From Fumia xinanensis (GTDB lineage Bacteria; Bacillota; Clostridia; Oscillospirales; Ruminococcaceae), in assembly GCF_014384905.1 (NCBI RefSeq), contig NZ_JACRSV010000001.1, positions 124,001 through 188,000 of the forward strand: a DNA stretch of 64,000 nucleotides. The letters run 5' to 3'. Made by a program: the position numbers and the translations under genes. A model generated the notes under the pieces. It was not told the DNA's origin, made no database searches, and saw nothing but the letters and a program-made list of their open reading frames with translations. Every line of letters starts with the position of its first letter. Positions within the stretch are counted from its first letter, which is position 1. Of this stretch, positions 17,984 to 25,893 are shown one piece after another.

Positions 17984-18340
17984 TTGGATTCAAAAGCTTT
18001 AATGGAAAAAATCGTAAGTATCCTCGACAGCAAAAAGGCACAAGACCTAAAGGCAATTAAAATAGGGGATCTCACCATTTTGGCGGACTATTTTGTCATC
18101 GCCACGGGAACCAGTTCTACTCAAGTAAAAATGCTCACCGATGAGGTGGACTATCAGCTGGGACAGATGGGGATTGAGCCGCATAAAATCGAGGGTTATC
18201 GTTCGGAGAACTGGATCGTCCTCGATTACACCGACGTCATCGTCCACATCTTCCATACAGAGACGAGAGAGTTTTACGGTCTCGAACGGCTTTGGGCCGA
18301 CGGCGAGCAGGTGGATATCTCCCATTTGCTGACAAAATAA
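17984..18340 (+). CDS. rsfS: Ribosome silencing factor RsfS
   Basis: A 118-residue protein of the RsfS/Iojap family, which binds L14 and blocks 30S-50S joining when nutrients fall. Family segments: SKALMEKIVSILDSKKAQDL, LADYFVIATGTSSTQV and WIVLDYTDVIVHIFHTETREFYGLERLW. I chose TTG at 17,984: it is preceded by GGAAAGGAA and gives the family N-terminus, while the ATG at 18,002 would lose it. Same order (yqeK, lcp, rsfS, leuS) as in other clostridia. Confidence 0.93.
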   Translation: MDSKALMEKIVSILDSKKAQDLKAIKIGDLTILADYFVIATGTSSTQVKMLTDEVDYQLGQMGIEPHKIEGYRSENWIVLDYTDVIVHIFHTETREFYGLERLWADGEQVDISHLLTK

Positions 18341-18393
18341 ATTTTCTGGCGCGTTTTTGACCACGTATATTCAATAAAAGGGGTTACTGAGTA

Positions 18394-20805
18394 ATGAAAA
18401 GCAGATATGATTTCAAAGCCATTGAGCATAAATGGCAGAAATACTGGGACGACAACAAGACTTTTAAGGCGGAAAACGACTATACAAAGCCCAAATACTA
18501 TCCGCTGGTGGAGTTCCCCTATCCCTCGGGACAGGGCCTTCATGTGGGACACCCCCGCCCTTACACCGCCCTTGATATCGTGGCGAGAAAGCGTCGTCTG
18601 GAAGGTTATAACGTCCTCTATACCATGGGATGGGACGCGTTTGGCCTGCCCACTGAAAACTATGCTATCAAAAATAAAATCCATCCGGAAATTGTCACCA
18701 AACAAAACGTAGAGCGGTTCAAGGGACAGTTAAAATCCTTGGGACTTTCCTTCGACTGGAATCGGGAGATTAACACCACCGACCCCAATTACTATAAATG
18801 GACCCAGTGGATTTTCATCAAGCTGTTTGAAGCGGGACTTGCCTACAAGAGTGAGATGAACGTCAACTGGTGCACTTCCTGCAAAGTCGTATTGGCCAAC
18901 GAAGAAGTGGTTGGCGGCGTTTGTGAACGCTGCGGCGGCGAAGTGATTCACAAGGTAAAAAGCCAGTGGATGCTGAAAATTACCGAGTACGCCCAGCGGC
19001 TTTTAGACGATTTGCAGGATGTGGATTATTTTGACCGCATCAAGGCTACCCAAGTAAACTGGATTGGCCGTTCCACCGGCGCGGAAGTAGACTTTGGCAC
19101 CACCGCGGGCGATAGTCTCAAAGTGTATACCACTCGTCCGGACACCCTGTTCGGCGCTACTTATATGGTTTTGGCCCCTGAGCATCCTTTTATCGAAAAA
19201 TGGGCCGACAAGCTCACAAATTTGGACGAAGTGCGCGCTTATCAGCAGGAAGCCTCCCGGAAATCCGACTTTGAGCGCACCGAACTCAACAAGGAAAAGA
19301 CCGGCGTGAAGCTTCAGGGCGTTATGGGGATCAATCCGGTCAACGGCAAAGAAATTCCCATCTTTATCTCCGATTACGTTCTCGTGAGCTACGGAACCGG
19401 CGCTATCATGGCGGTGCCTGCCCACGATACCCGTGACTACGAGTTCGCCAAGGCTTTCGATCTGCCCATCATCGAGGTGGTGCAGGGCGGTGACGTCACA
19501 AAAGAAGCCTTTACCGACTGCGAGACCGGCATTATGGTGAACTCCGATTTCCTCAATGGCCTGTCCGTCGAGGAAGCCAAAGAAAAAATCAAGGAATGGC
19601 TCCAGGCAAACGGCAAGGGCGTTCCCAAGGTGAATTACAAGCTTCGTGACTGGGTCTTTGCCCGTCAGCGCTACTGGGGCGAACCCATTCCTATCGTTCA
19701 CTGTGACGACTGCGGTTACGTGCCAATTCCGGTGAGCGAACTTCCTTTAAAACTCCCCGAAGTGGAGAGCTATGAACCCACCGACGACGGCCAATCTCCT
19801 TTGGCAAAAATCACCGATTGGGTCAACACCACCTGTCCCAAGTGCGGCAAGCCCGCCAAGCGGGAAACCGACACCATGCCCCAGTGGGCTGGTTCGTCCT
19901 GGTACTTCCTCCGCTACTGTGATCCGCACAACGACGATTTTCTCGCTTCTAAGGAAGCTCTCGACTACTGGATGCCGGTAGACTGGTACAATGGAGGTAT
20001 GGAACACACCACCCTGCACCTTCTCTATTCCCGGTTCTGGCATAAATTCCTCTATGACATCGGCGTGGTCTCCTGTAAGGAGCCCTATCAAAAACGTACC
20101 AGCCATGGTATGGTTCTCGGTGAGGACGGCCAGAAGATGAGTAAATCCAGAGGCAATGTCGTTAATCCAGATGAAGTCATCGCTGAGTACGGCGCCGACA
20201 CCATGCGGCTTTACGAGATGTTTATCGGCGACTTTGAAAAAACCGCACCCTGGAGCAACAAGAGTATCAAGGGCTGTAAGCGTTTTCTTGACCGTATCTG
20301 GTCGCTGCAGGAAAATGTCATCGTCGGAGACAGCTACCGCAAAGAGGTTGAAACCATTTTCCATCAGACCATCAAAAAGGTTTCCGAGGATATTGAAACC
20401 TTGAAATATAACACAGCTATCGCCGCCATGATGTCGCTCTTAAACGCCATTGACAAGACCGGTTCTATCAATCGGGCGGAATACCGTGACCTGCTGATCC
20501 TCTTAAACCCCTTTGCTCCTCATATTACGGAGGAAATCTTTGAGCTCATGGGCTTTAATGGCCCTATTACCTCCCAGAAATGGGTGACTTACGATGAGGC
20601 AAAATGCAGGGAGTCCACAGTAGAGATCGCAGTACAGATTAATGGCAAGATCAAAGCAAAAATCAACGTGGCCGCAGAAATTTCTTCTGAGGATGCCATT
20701 GCGCTGGCTAAGGCCGATGAAAAAGTCAGCAGTGAACTCAATGGAAAAACCATCGTCAAAGAGATTTATGTCAAAGGCAAATTGGTCAACATTGTTGCAA
20801 AATAA
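18394..20805 (+). CDS. leuS: Leucyl-tRNA synthetase
   Basis: An 803-residue class I synthetase charging tRNA-Leu. The HIGH motif is HVGH (near residue 50, in PSGQGLHVGHPRPY) and KMSKS is in GQKMSKSRGNVVNPDE near residue 580. Between them is the large CP1 editing domain with TTRPDTLFG and GTGAIMAVPAHDTRD, and a C-terminal anticodon-binding helical part. Two zinc-type cysteine pairs (CTSCK...CERCG; CPKCG) are present. No T-box leader fits in the 53 bases upstream, so expression probably depends on upstream transcription. Confidence 0.98.
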   Translation: MKSRYDFKAIEHKWQKYWDDNKTFKAENDYTKPKYYPLVEFPYPSGQGLHVGHPRPYTALDIVARKRRLEGYNVLYTMGWDAFGLPTENYAIKNKIHPEIVTKQNVERFKGQLKSLGLSFDWNREINTTDPNYYKWTQWIFIKLFEAGLAYKSEMNVNWCTSCKVVLANEEVVGGVCERCGGEVIHKVKSQWMLKITEYAQRLLDDLQDVDYFDRIKATQVNWIGRSTGAEVDFGTTAGDSLKVYTTRPDTLFGATYMVLAPEHPFIEKWADKLTNLDEVRAYQQEASRKSDFERTELNKEKTGVKLQGVMGINPVNGKEIPIFISDYVLVSYGTGAIMAVPAHDTRDYEFAKAFDLPIIEVVQGGDVTKEAFTDCETGIMVNSDFLNGLSVEEAKEKIKEWLQANGKGVPKVNYKLRDWVFARQRYWGEPIPIVHCDDCGYVPIPVSELPLKLPEVESYEPTDDGQSPLAKITDWVNTTCPKCGKPAKRETDTMPQWAGSSWYFLRYCDPHNDDFLASKEALDYWMPVDWYNGGMEHTTLHLLYSRFWHKFLYDIGVVSCKEPYQKRTSHGMVLGEDGQKMSKSRGNVVNPDEVIAEYGADTMRLYEMFIGDFEKTAPWSNKSIKGCKRFLDRIWSLQENVIVGDSYRKEVETIFHQTIKKVSEDIETLKYNTAIAAMMSLLNAIDKTGSINRAEYRDLLILLNPFAPHITEEIFELMGFNGPITSQKWVTYDEAKCRESTVEIAVQINGKIKAKINVAAEISSEDAIALAKADEKVSSELNGKTIVKEIYVKGKLVNIVAK

Positions 20806-20855
20806 TGGGCCTTAGCGGCAAATTAATTTTGTGGGAGAGAAATCGGTATTTCCTA

Positions 20856-20885
20856 TTGACATTGCACAAGAGTTTGCTGTATAAT
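20856..20885 (+). promoter_or_regulatory. Promoter of rpsU
   Basis: Consensus -35 TTGACA (20,856-20,861) and -10 TATAAT (20,880-20,885) with an 18-base spacer. It is the strongest promoter match on this stretch and would start transcription near 20,892, giving a leader of about 140 bases before rpsU. Confidence 0.8.
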
Positions 20886-20930
20886 ATATAGTACAAATGT
20901 TGGTTTTGCAAGTGGATTCGCCTTGAAAAG

Positions 20931-21024
20931 GGCCCGTATGAAAGCGGGAAGAGGTTCTCTTTGCAAAGCAAATCACAGTGGCGGAACCGGCTTTTAGACC
21001 TCTGCCTCTGAGGCAAAGGGAGGG
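20931..21024 (+). promoter_or_regulatory. Structured 5' leader of rpsU
   Basis: Several local stems: CCCG/CGGG (20,933-20,936 with 20,945-20,948); GGTTC/GAACC (20,953-20,957 with 20,984-20,988) enclosing TTTGC/GCAAA; and CCTCTGCCT with AGGCAAAGG (20,999-21,007 with 21,011-21,019, one mismatch). The last covers the first two G of the GGGAGGG ribosome site at 21,018-21,024, a geometry that suits translational control of S21. Confidence 0.5.
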
Positions 21025-21030
21025 AATATG

Positions 21031-21207
21031 ATGTCTGAAATCAGAGTAAAAGATAATGAATCTCTGGACAACGCTCTCAAGAGATTTAAAAGATCTTGCG
21101 CGAAATCTGGTGTTCTCGCGGAAGTCCGCAAAAGAGAGCATTACGAGAAACCTTCTGTTAAGCGGAAAAAGAAATCAGAAGCGGCAAGAAAACGTAAGTA
21201 TAAATAA
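21031..21207 (+). CDS. rpsU: 30S ribosomal protein S21
   Basis: A 58-residue protein starting MSEIRVKDNESLDNAL and continuing KRFKRSCAKSGVLAEVRKREHYEKPSVKRK with a basic tail: clear S21. S21 binds near the 3' end of 16S rRNA and helps mRNA pairing. Two ATG codons adjoin (21,028 and 21,031); the second has the better spacing from GGGAGGG and gives the usual N-terminus. Own promoter upstream and terminator at 21,223, so it is monocistronic. Confidence 0.96.
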   Translation: MSEIRVKDNESLDNALKRFKRSCAKSGVLAEVRKREHYEKPSVKRKKKSEAARKRKYK

Positions 21208-21222
21208 TTTACGTAATTTAAA

Positions 21223-21250
21223 AGCGGGCGTGATGCTCGCTTTTTCGTTT
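21223..21250 (+). terminator. Terminator of rpsU
   Basis: Stem AGCGGGC (21,223-21,229) with GCTCGCT (21,235-21,241), one G-T pair, followed by TTTTCGTTT. It begins 16 bases after the rpsU stop. Confidence 0.8.
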
Positions 21251-21312
21251 GTATGGATTTTTTATTAGGAAAGTGCAAACAATAGCGGTTGTTCTTGGAT
21301 GAACTTAGATGT

Positions 21313-21340
21313 TTGACTAGTTTTTTATGGTCTAGATAAA
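21313..21340 (+). promoter_or_regulatory. Possible promoter of yqeG
   Basis: TTGACT (21,313-21,318), 16-base spacer, GATAAA (21,335-21,340). The -10 matches four of six. It lies after the rpsU terminator and 120 bases before yqeG, where a promoter is needed. Confidence 0.4.
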
Positions 21341-21460
21341 GGTCCTTCGTATTTGTACTAAAAATTTTACACCGAAATTTATTTCTTTCGCCCAATGAAA
21401 TGGGTGAATTTGCAGTAAAACGCTGCGAACTGCAACATATTAAAAGGGATGGAGATTTTT

Positions 21461-21964
21461 ATGGCGGTATTTCAGCCAACGGAGATATTCAAACACATCA
21501 CCGATATTCCGCTTTCCTTTTTTGTGGAGCATGATATCAAAGCTGTTATTCTCGACGTGGACAACACCCTCACTTCCCACAACAATCCAGTTCCGGCAGA
21601 GGGCGTGCTCCAATGGCTCAAACAACTGAAAAACTGCGGGTTTGAGGTGGCAATTCTTTCTAACAATAGTCGGAAAAGAGTTGCCCCTTTTGCCAAAAAG
21701 CTAGGTCTCGACTATGTTTCTCGGGCTTGTAAGCCTCTAACTTTTGGCGTAACCCGGGCCTGCAAAAAATACAGTCTACCGCCTCAACAGGTGGCTTTAA
21801 TCGGCGATCAAATTTTCACTGATATCATGGGAGGAAATCTGAAGGGTGTCTGTACAGTTTTAGTAGAGCCCTACGAATTGGAGCAGGGTTGGTTTTTCCG
21901 TTTAAAGCGGAAGCTGGAAAAACCAGTCTTGCGCAAATATCGCCGCCTTTCCGGGAAACCCTAA
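21461..21964 (+). CDS. yqeG: YqeG-family HAD phosphatase
   Basis: A 167-residue HAD-IIIA enzyme. The nucleophile motif is VILDVDNTLTSHNN (Asp pair near residues 31-33), the second motif AILSNNSR near 64, and the third GDQIFTDIMGGN near 115. In Bacillus and relatives YqeG is required for growth and relates to phosphatidylglycerol phosphate phosphatase in other lineages. I start it at 21,461 because AAAGGGATGGAG precedes it, rather than at the in-frame ATG inside that site. Followed after 26 bases by an endonuclease IV-like gene. Confidence 0.9.
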   Translation: MAVFQPTEIFKHITDIPLSFFVEHDIKAVILDVDNTLTSHNNPVPAEGVLQWLKQLKNCGFEVAILSNNSRKRVAPFAKKLGLDYVSRACKPLTFGVTRACKKYSLPPQQVALIGDQIFTDIMGGNLKGVCTVLVEPYELEQGWFFRLKRKLEKPVLRKYRRLSGKP

Positions 21965-21990
21965 AAGAAAATGATGAGCGGGAGAATTCT

Positions 21991-22848
21991 ATGAAGATTC
22001 GATTTGGTACAGCTGGCAAATCCGACAGTTTTGACGTTTTAGGCTTTAAAAAGACTACAGATATTCCTGCCTATTTGCAACAGTTTGGACTCAATGCTTT
22101 TGAATATCAATGTGGCAGAGGCGTACGGGTCAATGAGGCCGCTGCGAAACAGCTGGGGGCAGACGCCCAGGAAAAAGATATCGTTTTAAGCCTTCACGCG
22201 CCCTATTATATTTCTCTTTCGTCCCTGGAAGAGGAGAAGCGTCAAAACAGCGTCCGTTACATTGTGGACAGTGCCAAAGCCGCGGAACTGATGGGAGCTG
22301 ACCGTATTGTTGTCCATTCCGGTTCCTGTGGGAAACTCAGCCGGGAAGAGGCGCTCACACTTGCAAAAGACACTTTACAGAAGGCTCTCAGCACATTAGA
22401 TGAGCTTGGACTCGGCCACATCACCGTCTGCCCTGAGACTATGGGGAAGGTGAATCAGCTGGGAAACCTTGACGAGGTGCTTTCCCTCTGTGAGCTGGAC
22501 GAACGACTTATTCCCTGTATCGATTTTGGGCATCTTTATGCCCGTACCTTCGGGGGAATCCAGGGCAAAGAACAGTACCGGCAAATTCTCGACGCGGTTG
22601 AAAACCGTTTGGGCCGCAGCCGGCTCCAGGTATTCCATTCCCATTTTTCCCGGATTGAATACACTGAAAAAGGTGGGGAGAAATGCCATCTTACCTTTGC
22701 AGATACTGTTTACGGGCCTCCTTTTGAACCGCTGATGGATTTGGTGGCCGAAAAAGGACTAACTCCGCGATTTATTTCCGAGTCAGCGGGAACACAAGCG
22801 GAGGACGCCAAAACCATGATGGAATACTACGAAAACATCTTGAAATGA
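21991..22848 (+). CDS. Endonuclease IV-like TIM-barrel protein
   Basis: A 285-residue AP-endonuclease-2 fold protein. The metal-site residues of endonuclease IV can be followed: LSLHAPYYI, VVHSGSCG, CPETMGK, CIDFGHLYAR, FHSHFSR, and the terminal ISESAG. Family members cut the backbone 5' of abasic sites with a trinuclear zinc centre. The N-terminus (MKIRFGTAGKSDSFD) is less typical than in Nfo, so it may be a divergent paralogue. ATG at 21,991 follows GCGGGAGAA. It lies between yqeG and aroQ in the same direction. Confidence 0.85.
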   Translation: MKIRFGTAGKSDSFDVLGFKKTTDIPAYLQQFGLNAFEYQCGRGVRVNEAAAKQLGADAQEKDIVLSLHAPYYISLSSLEEEKRQNSVRYIVDSAKAAELMGADRIVVHSGSCGKLSREEALTLAKDTLQKALSTLDELGLGHITVCPETMGKVNQLGNLDEVLSLCELDERLIPCIDFGHLYARTFGGIQGKEQYRQILDAVENRLGRSRLQVFHSHFSRIEYTEKGGEKCHLTFADTVYGPPFEPLMDLVAEKGLTPRFISESAGTQAEDAKTMMEYYENILK

Positions 22849-22882
22849 CGGACAAGGGACAGCCCCTTGGGAAAGGACATCT

Positions 22883-23317
22883 ATGAAAAAGCATATTTTA
22901 GTTATCCACGGGCCCAATCTAAATTTGCTCGGCGAACGGGAAGTAGGCGTTTATGGAAGCGAATCCTTTGATTCCATCAACAGGGAAATCCAGGCTTTTG
23001 CCGAAAGTCTGGGGCTTTCCTGTGAGATTTACCAGTCGAACATTGAAGGGGAAATTATCGATAAAATTCAGAAAGAGCGTCAGCATTACGACGGTATTGT
23101 CGCCAACATGGGGGCTTATACCCACTACAGTTACGCTATTCGGGACGCTATTGCCAGCGTGAAAAAGCCTTGCATAGAGGTGCATATGTCCAATGTCCAC
23201 AACCGCGAGGAGTTTCGAAAGATTTCGGTAATTGCCCCGGTCTGTGCCGCCCAGATCAGCGGCTTTGGAAAATATAGCTATCTGTTGGCCATCGAGGGAC
23301 TTAATAAGCTGATCTAG
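22883..23317 (+). CDS. aroQ: 3-Dehydroquinate dehydratase, type II
   Basis: A 144-residue enzyme of the shikimate pathway. Landmarks: ILVIHGPNLNLLGEREVGVYG with the loop Tyr, SNIEGEIIDKIQ, ANMGAYTHYSYAIRDAI with the catalytic His, and EVHMSNVHNREEFRK. The usual NPGA is NMGA here, a small departure at the active-site Asn-x-Gly-Ala loop. Other shikimate genes are not nearby. A GGAAAGGA site precedes the ATG. Confidence 0.95.
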   Translation: MKKHILVIHGPNLNLLGEREVGVYGSESFDSINREIQAFAESLGLSCEIYQSNIEGEIIDKIQKERQHYDGIVANMGAYTHYSYAIRDAIASVKKPCIEVHMSNVHNREEFRKISVIAPVCAAQISGFGKYSYLLAIEGLNKLI

Positions 23318-23380
23318 CCTCAATTTTCCAGCTCATTACCTCAATTGAGGGCGGAATTTGTAAAAAAATCGGTAATTTTT

Positions 23381-23414
23381 CTCAAAACAACGGATTTGAG
23401 GGACTTTTTTTGAT
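23381..23414 (+). terminator. Weak terminator after aroQ
   Basis: Short stem CTCAAA (23,381-23,386) with TTTGAG (23,395-23,400) followed by GGAC and a seven-T run. Low GC, so termination may be incomplete; it fits just before the efp promoter. Confidence 0.5.
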
Positions 23415-23421
23415 TTTTCTA

Positions 23422-23450
23422 TTGCAAAAACGCCGGAATTACGGTAAACT
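23422..23450 (+). promoter_or_regulatory. Promoter of efp
   Basis: TTGCAA (23,422-23,427), 17-base spacer, TAAACT (23,445-23,450). It lies after the aroQ hairpin and gives a leader of about 110 bases. Confidence 0.6.
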
Positions 23451-23457
23451 GTTAAAT

Positions 23458-23522
23458 GCAGAGGTTTCTGTCCTTGCGGCTCGAAACCCTTTTCTTTGTT
23501 TATAGGTGCGCCCTGCCTCTGC
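23458..23522 (+). promoter_or_regulatory. Structured leader upstream of efp
   Basis: GCAGAGG (23,458-23,464) is the exact complement of CCTCTGC (23,516-23,522), closing a 65-base domain. Inside, GGTTTC (23,463-23,468) pairs with GAAACC (23,483-23,488). The two stems share two G residues, so they partly compete. The domain starts right after the predicted transcription start and ends 46 bases before efp. Confidence 0.5.
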
Positions 23523-23568
23523 GGGGATTGCTAACCCATAGAGATTCAAACAAAATGGAGGTTTATCA

Positions 23569-24126
23569 ATGATATCAGCAGGTGATTTTAAAAACGGCTT
23601 GACCTTTGATATGGACGGGGAAGTCATGCAGATTGTCGAGTTCCAGCATGTAAAACCCGGTAAAGGAGCAGCTTTTGTCCGCACCAAGATCAGAAACGTT
23701 GTTACGGGTGCAGTGACGGAAAGAACCTTTAACCCTACGGAAAAATTCCCTCCCGCTTTTGTCGAGCGCAGAGAGATGGAGTACCTGTACAATGACGAGC
23801 ATCTGTACTACTTTATGGATACCGAAACCTATGAACAGGAAGCTATCGATGCCAAAAATCTCGACGACAGTTTTAAGTTTGTCAAAGAAAACATGACGGT
23901 TAAGGTTTTATCTTATAAAGGCAAGGTGTTCGGTGTAGAAGCTCCCAACTTCGTCACCCTCCAGATCACCAAGACCGATCCGGGCTTAAAAGGCAATACC
24001 GCGACGAATGCCACCAAGCCCGCTACTCTGGAAACCGGGGCTGAGATCAAGGTGCCCCTGTTTATTGATGAGGGAGAGATGATCAACGTGGACACCCGCA
24101 CGGGTGAATATATGTCCCGTGCATAA
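23569..24126 (+). CDS. efp: Elongation factor P
   Basis: A 185-residue protein that relieves ribosome stalling at polyproline. Starts MISAGDFKNGLTFD, and the modified-loop lysine is Lys32 in HVKPGKGAAFV. The C-terminal domain ends with NVDTRTGEYMSRA, the family signature. Length is standard. No EpmA/B or YmfI modification gene is adjacent. GGAGG lies eight bases before the ATG. Followed by the CD1247-type zinc-ribbon gene, a frequent clostridial neighbour. Confidence 0.97.
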   Translation: MISAGDFKNGLTFDMDGEVMQIVEFQHVKPGKGAAFVRTKIRNVVTGAVTERTFNPTEKFPPAFVERREMEYLYNDEHLYYFMDTETYEQEAIDAKNLDDSFKFVKENMTVKVLSYKGKVFGVEAPNFVTLQITKTDPGLKGNTATNATKPATLETGAEIKVPLFIDEGEMINVDTRTGEYMSRA

Positions 24127-24195
24127 TTTTTAAAGCCCAGCTGATTAATGCATGGTTAGCTGAGTCATACTATATAATATAAGGAGGTCTGTAAG

Positions 24196-24618
24196 ATGGA
24201 ATTATTGGAAAAGGTTGCATATTTGAAAGGCATGCTCAACGGCATGGATTTGGATTCCGATAAAAAAGAAACCCGTCTCATCACTGCGATGATCGATGTA
24301 ATTGACGATTTGGCTGCTTCCGTTACCGATTTGGAGGAAGAGACCAACGAAATGTGCGAACTCATCGACGTTTTGGACGAGGATTTGGGCGAAGTCGAGG
24401 AAGCTGTTTTCGGCGACGAAGACGAGGACGACTTTGAGGAAGAAATGTACGAAGTGACCTGTCCCACTTGCGGCGAAGTTCTCTGTGTCGACGAGGAAAT
24501 GCTTGATGAGGGCGAAATGACTTGTCCTAACTGCGGGGAAGCGCTGGAGTTCGATCTGGACCTTGGCGAGTGCGGATGCGATGATTGCTGTGACGATCAT
24601 TGCGGCTGCGAAGAATAA
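24196..24618 (+). CDS. CD1247-type acidic zinc-ribbon protein
   Basis: A 140-residue, strongly acidic protein. Residues 1-65 form the helical CD1247 N-terminal domain (MELLEKVAYLKGMLNGM); an acidic linker follows, then a zinc ribbon with CPTCG (near 92) and CPNCG (near 112), and a cysteine-rich tail CGCDDCCDDHCGC. The family is widespread in clostridia next to efp, with no assigned function. The extra C-terminal cysteines could bind a further metal. AAGGAGG precedes the ATG. Confidence 0.85.
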   Translation: MELLEKVAYLKGMLNGMDLDSDKKETRLITAMIDVIDDLAASVTDLEEETNEMCELIDVLDEDLGEVEEAVFGDEDEDDFEEEMYEVTCPTCGEVLCVDEEMLDEGEMTCPNCGEALEFDLDLGECGCDDCCDDHCGCEE

Positions 24619-24633
24619 TTTTATGTTACGTTG

Positions 24634-24742
24634 TTTCGGGGCGGAGTGAAATTCTCCACCGGCGGTGACAGTCCGCGAACACGCTCTGCGTGCCGATTTG
24701 GTGAAATTCCAAAACCGACGGTATAGTCCGGATGAAAGAAAC
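24634..24742 (+). promoter_or_regulatory. FMN riboswitch (RFN element)
   Basis: All conserved RFN blocks occur in order: GGGGCGGAGTGAAATTC, CACCGGCGGTGACAGTCCGCGA, a variable stem, GGTGAAATTCC, and CCGACGGTATAGTCCGGATG followed by AAAGAA. It binds FMN in the nascent RNA. An intrinsic terminator at 24,792 follows and the riboflavin transporter gene starts at 24,885, the standard transcription-off arrangement. A weak promoter may lie at 24,600-24,627 inside the previous gene's end. Confidence 0.96.
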
Positions 24743-24791
24743 ACATCTCAAAGGATTTCCGTCTGCCGGAAGTTCCACTCAGATGCGTGAT

Positions 24792-24825
24792 ACGCCCACA
24801 GAATATCTGTGGGCGTTTTTCTTTT
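24792..24825 (+). terminator. Riboswitch-controlled terminator
   Basis: Ten-pair stem ACGCCCACAG / CTGTGGGCGT (24,792-24,801 with 24,807-24,816), loop AATAT, then a T-rich tail. It is the expression platform of the FMN riboswitch. Confidence 0.9.
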
Positions 24826-24884
24826 GCAAGCTGGAGATGAAAAATTCCAGCACCCCTTAAAAGCATCAGAAAGGAAGAAACGGC

Positions 24885-25496
24885 ATGCAGGAAAATGCGG
24901 GGTTAAAAAGGATTTTTAACGTAAAAATAATGGCAAAGGTAGGACTTTTGGGAGCTATCTCCTTTATCCTTATGTATCTGGAAGTTCCCCTATGGTTCAC
25001 GCCAGAATTTTACAAAATGGATTTTAGTGAGGTGTCAGTCCTGATAGGGGCTTTTGCTCTGGGACCAATTCCAGGTGTCGCCATCGAGTTTATCAAAATT
25101 GTGCTGCATCTCATTTTAAAGGGCACGACAACAGCAGGAGTTGGCGATTTTGCTAATTTTTTCATTGGATGCGCCTATATCGTCCCCGCGGCACTTATCT
25201 ACCGTGGGCATAAAACCATGAAGGGCGCTCTTATGGGTATGGTAATCGGCACGGTGTGCATGACCATTTTCGGAAGTCTATTAAATGCCTTCGTACTGCT
25301 ACCAGTATACGCTACGGCCTTTGGAATGCCGCTGGATCAAATTGTCGAAATGGGGACGGCTATCAACCCGGCTATAGACAATCTGGGGACGTTTGTGTTA
25401 TTTATGGTTGTTCCATTTAATCTGTTAAAATGTGTACTGGATTCCATATTTACTGTGTTGCTTTATAAGAAAGTCTCCGGAATCCTACATAAATAG
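24885..25496 (+). CDS. ribU: Riboflavin ECF transporter S component (RibU)
   Basis: A 203-residue membrane protein with about six helices, the size and fold of ECF S components. Near the N-terminus it has KVGLLGAISFILMYLEVPLWFTPEFYKMDFSEV, close to the RibU substrate loop, and later KGTTTAGVGDFANF. It captures riboflavin and works with the shared EcfA/A'/T module, which is not in the window. The FMN riboswitch directly upstream fixes the substrate. AGAAAGGAAG precedes the ATG. Confidence 0.93.
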   Translation: MQENAGLKRIFNVKIMAKVGLLGAISFILMYLEVPLWFTPEFYKMDFSEVSVLIGAFALGPIPGVAIEFIKIVLHLILKGTTTAGVGDFANFFIGCAYIVPAALIYRGHKTMKGALMGMVIGTVCMTIFGSLLNAFVLLPVYATAFGMPLDQIVEMGTAINPAIDNLGTFVLFMVVPFNLLKCVLDSIFTVLLYKKVSGILHK

Positions 25497-25498
25497 TT

Positions 25499-25533
25499 AA
25501 AAACAGCGGTTTATTAAGAGCCGCTGTTTTTTT
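25499..25533 (+). terminator. Terminator of ribU
   Basis: Stem AAAAACAGCGG (25,499-25,509) with CCGCTGTTTTT (25,521-25,531), then more T. Starts two bases after the stop. Confidence 0.9.
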
Positions 25534-25608
25534 CAGTCAATTCTTTAAAGATAAAGCAGTATTCCGCTGTTTTGTGTGTAAAGTCTGTGTAAAATTTGCC
25601 ATAATCTT

Positions 25609-25637
25609 TTGCAAAGCAATAGGGGGTATGGTATAAT
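25609..25637 (+). promoter_or_regulatory. Promoter of the Na/Pi symporter gene
   Basis: TTGCAA (25,609-25,614), 17-base spacer, perfect TATAAT (25,632-25,637). Transcription would start near 25,644, leaving a 250-base leader. In that leader I see only a small hairpin at 25,807-25,837 (TCCG/CGGA around CTGT/ACAG) and no reading frame with a ribosome site. Confidence 0.75.
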
Positions 25638-25893
25638 AACTTCACAGGCAAACGGAGAAAATATCTGAAAGCGCTTTTGTTCTGCTTCTTGAAAAATATG
25701 AGCATTTTATCTTAAATTTCAAAAAGTCTTACCCTTATTGCGGCTAAATCGCTATCGTGAATTTCGTCCACTGAATTTATGACATTGCGTTTGTTCTTTA
25801 TCATTATCCGATTCTGTTGGAGCACAACTACAGCGGATGTGATATATTTAGTGGGAAAATTAAAATAGAAAATGAAAATAACGGAGGAAACTG

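Noticed and set aside
18341..18393. T-box leader for leuS
   Set aside because: Only 53 bases separate rsfS and leuS and no T-box sequence is present.
25514..25705. A 63-codon minus-strand frame in the ribU-Na/Pi gap
   Set aside because: It runs through the ribU terminator and the Na/Pi promoter and has no ribosome site.
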